In this document: positions 6,900 to 7,011 of the stretch, one piece after another
How positions within the stretch are numbered: position 1 is the first letter of the stretch
Layout of the letters: every line of letters begins with the position of its first letter
Made by a program: the position numbers and the translations under genes
Assembly (NCBI GenBank): GCA_051877275.1
Contig: JBJEIS010000197.1
Location: 1 to 7,011, forward strand
Direction: 5' to 3'
Source of the DNA: RUG11462 sp051877275
GTDB taxonomy: Bacteria; Bacillota; Clostridia; Oscillospirales; Acutalibacteraceae
DNA length: 7,011 nucleotides
The notes under the pieces: generated by a model
Database searches by the model: none
What the model saw: the letters and a program-made list of their open reading frames with translations, nothing else
Told to the model about the DNA's origin: nothing

Positions 6900-6962
6900 A
6901 TTTTGAATATTTGTATTTATAATTTAAAAATAATTGTATAAAAAAGCACTTCAATCTGATAT

Positions 6963-6995
6963 GCACCCCAAAAGTTAGACACTTTTGGAGGTGCA
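6963..6995 (+). repeat. Imperfect hairpin in the IS tip covering the orfA ribosome site
   Basis: The outer arm (GCACCCCAAAAG) and the inner arm (CTTTTGGAGGTGC) are complementary apart from one bulged base, with a loop around TTAGACA. The inner arm contains GGAGG at 6987-6991, so in a transcript entering from outside the ribosome site would be paired. Protection of this kind is known for IS10 and IS50; for this element it is inference. Confidence 0.5.
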
Positions 6996-7001
6996 TATTT
7001 T

Positions 7002-7011
7002 ATGGCAAAAA
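7002..7011 (+). CDS. Start of IS3-family orfA (transposase first frame), partial
   Basis: An ATG at 7002-7004 followed by GCA AAA gives MAK, 10 bases after GGAGG. OrfA proteins of IS3-family elements encode the helix-turn-helix part of the transposase and commonly begin this way. Only three codons are visible, so the call rests on the adjacent terminal repeat rather than on the protein. Confidence 0.5.

Larger units (their letters stand above)
6962..7011 (+). mobile_element. Left end of an IS3-family (IS150-like) insertion sequence, cut by the window edge
   Basis: The sequence TGCACCCCAAAAGTTAGACA at 6962-6981 has the form of the terminal inverted repeats I know from IS3-family elements: a TG tip and the CCCAAAAGTTAGAC core. 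It is followed at once by a strong ribosome site and an ATG, as expected for orfA. The element lies about 60 bases beyond the tRNA-Arg terminator. The right end and the target duplication fall outside the window, so neither completeness nor activity can be judged. Confidence 0.75.

Overview
The window is an ordinary-looking chromosomal stretch from a low-GC Gram-positive bacterium, most likely a gut-type member of the Clostridia. This rests on the AT-rich spacers, strong AGGAGG-type ribosome binding sites, two TTG start codons, tRNA genes with encoded CCA ends, and protein sequences resembling those of Clostridia and Bacilli. I cannot name the species.

Layout, left to right. An initiator tRNA-Met gene lies on the minus strand (10-86) with its own promoter and a short hairpin in its 5' leader. 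A minus-strand two-component pair follows: a KdpE-type response regulator (197-898) and a short KdpD-type histidine kinase (873-1976), whose frames overlap by 26 bases. A phosphoglucomutase/phosphomannomutase gene (2139-3851, minus) ends inside a long symmetric terminator. A 177-base spacer with two good, divergent sigma-A-type promoters separates it from a plus-strand P-type ATPase gene (4047-6653), which ends in its own terminator. Then come a plus-strand tRNA-Arg(UCU) gene with promoter and terminator, and at the right edge the left end of an IS3-family insertion sequence with the first codons of its first reading frame.

The genes appear to be separate transcription units rather than one system. 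The two-component pair resembles the potassium/osmotic KdpDE system, but no kdpFABC genes are present, and the kinase lacks the whole cytoplasmic input half of a normal KdpD. The phosphoglucomutase links glucose-6-phosphate and glucose-1-phosphate for glycogen and cell-envelope precursor synthesis.

The most unusual gene is the P-type ATPase. It keeps the phosphorylated aspartate, but several almost invariant catalytic motifs and the usual calcium-type ion ligands are replaced while the reading frame stays fully open. No spacer reaches 300 bases. Bases 150-196, between the response regulator and the tRNA-Met promoter, show no clear terminator or other element.
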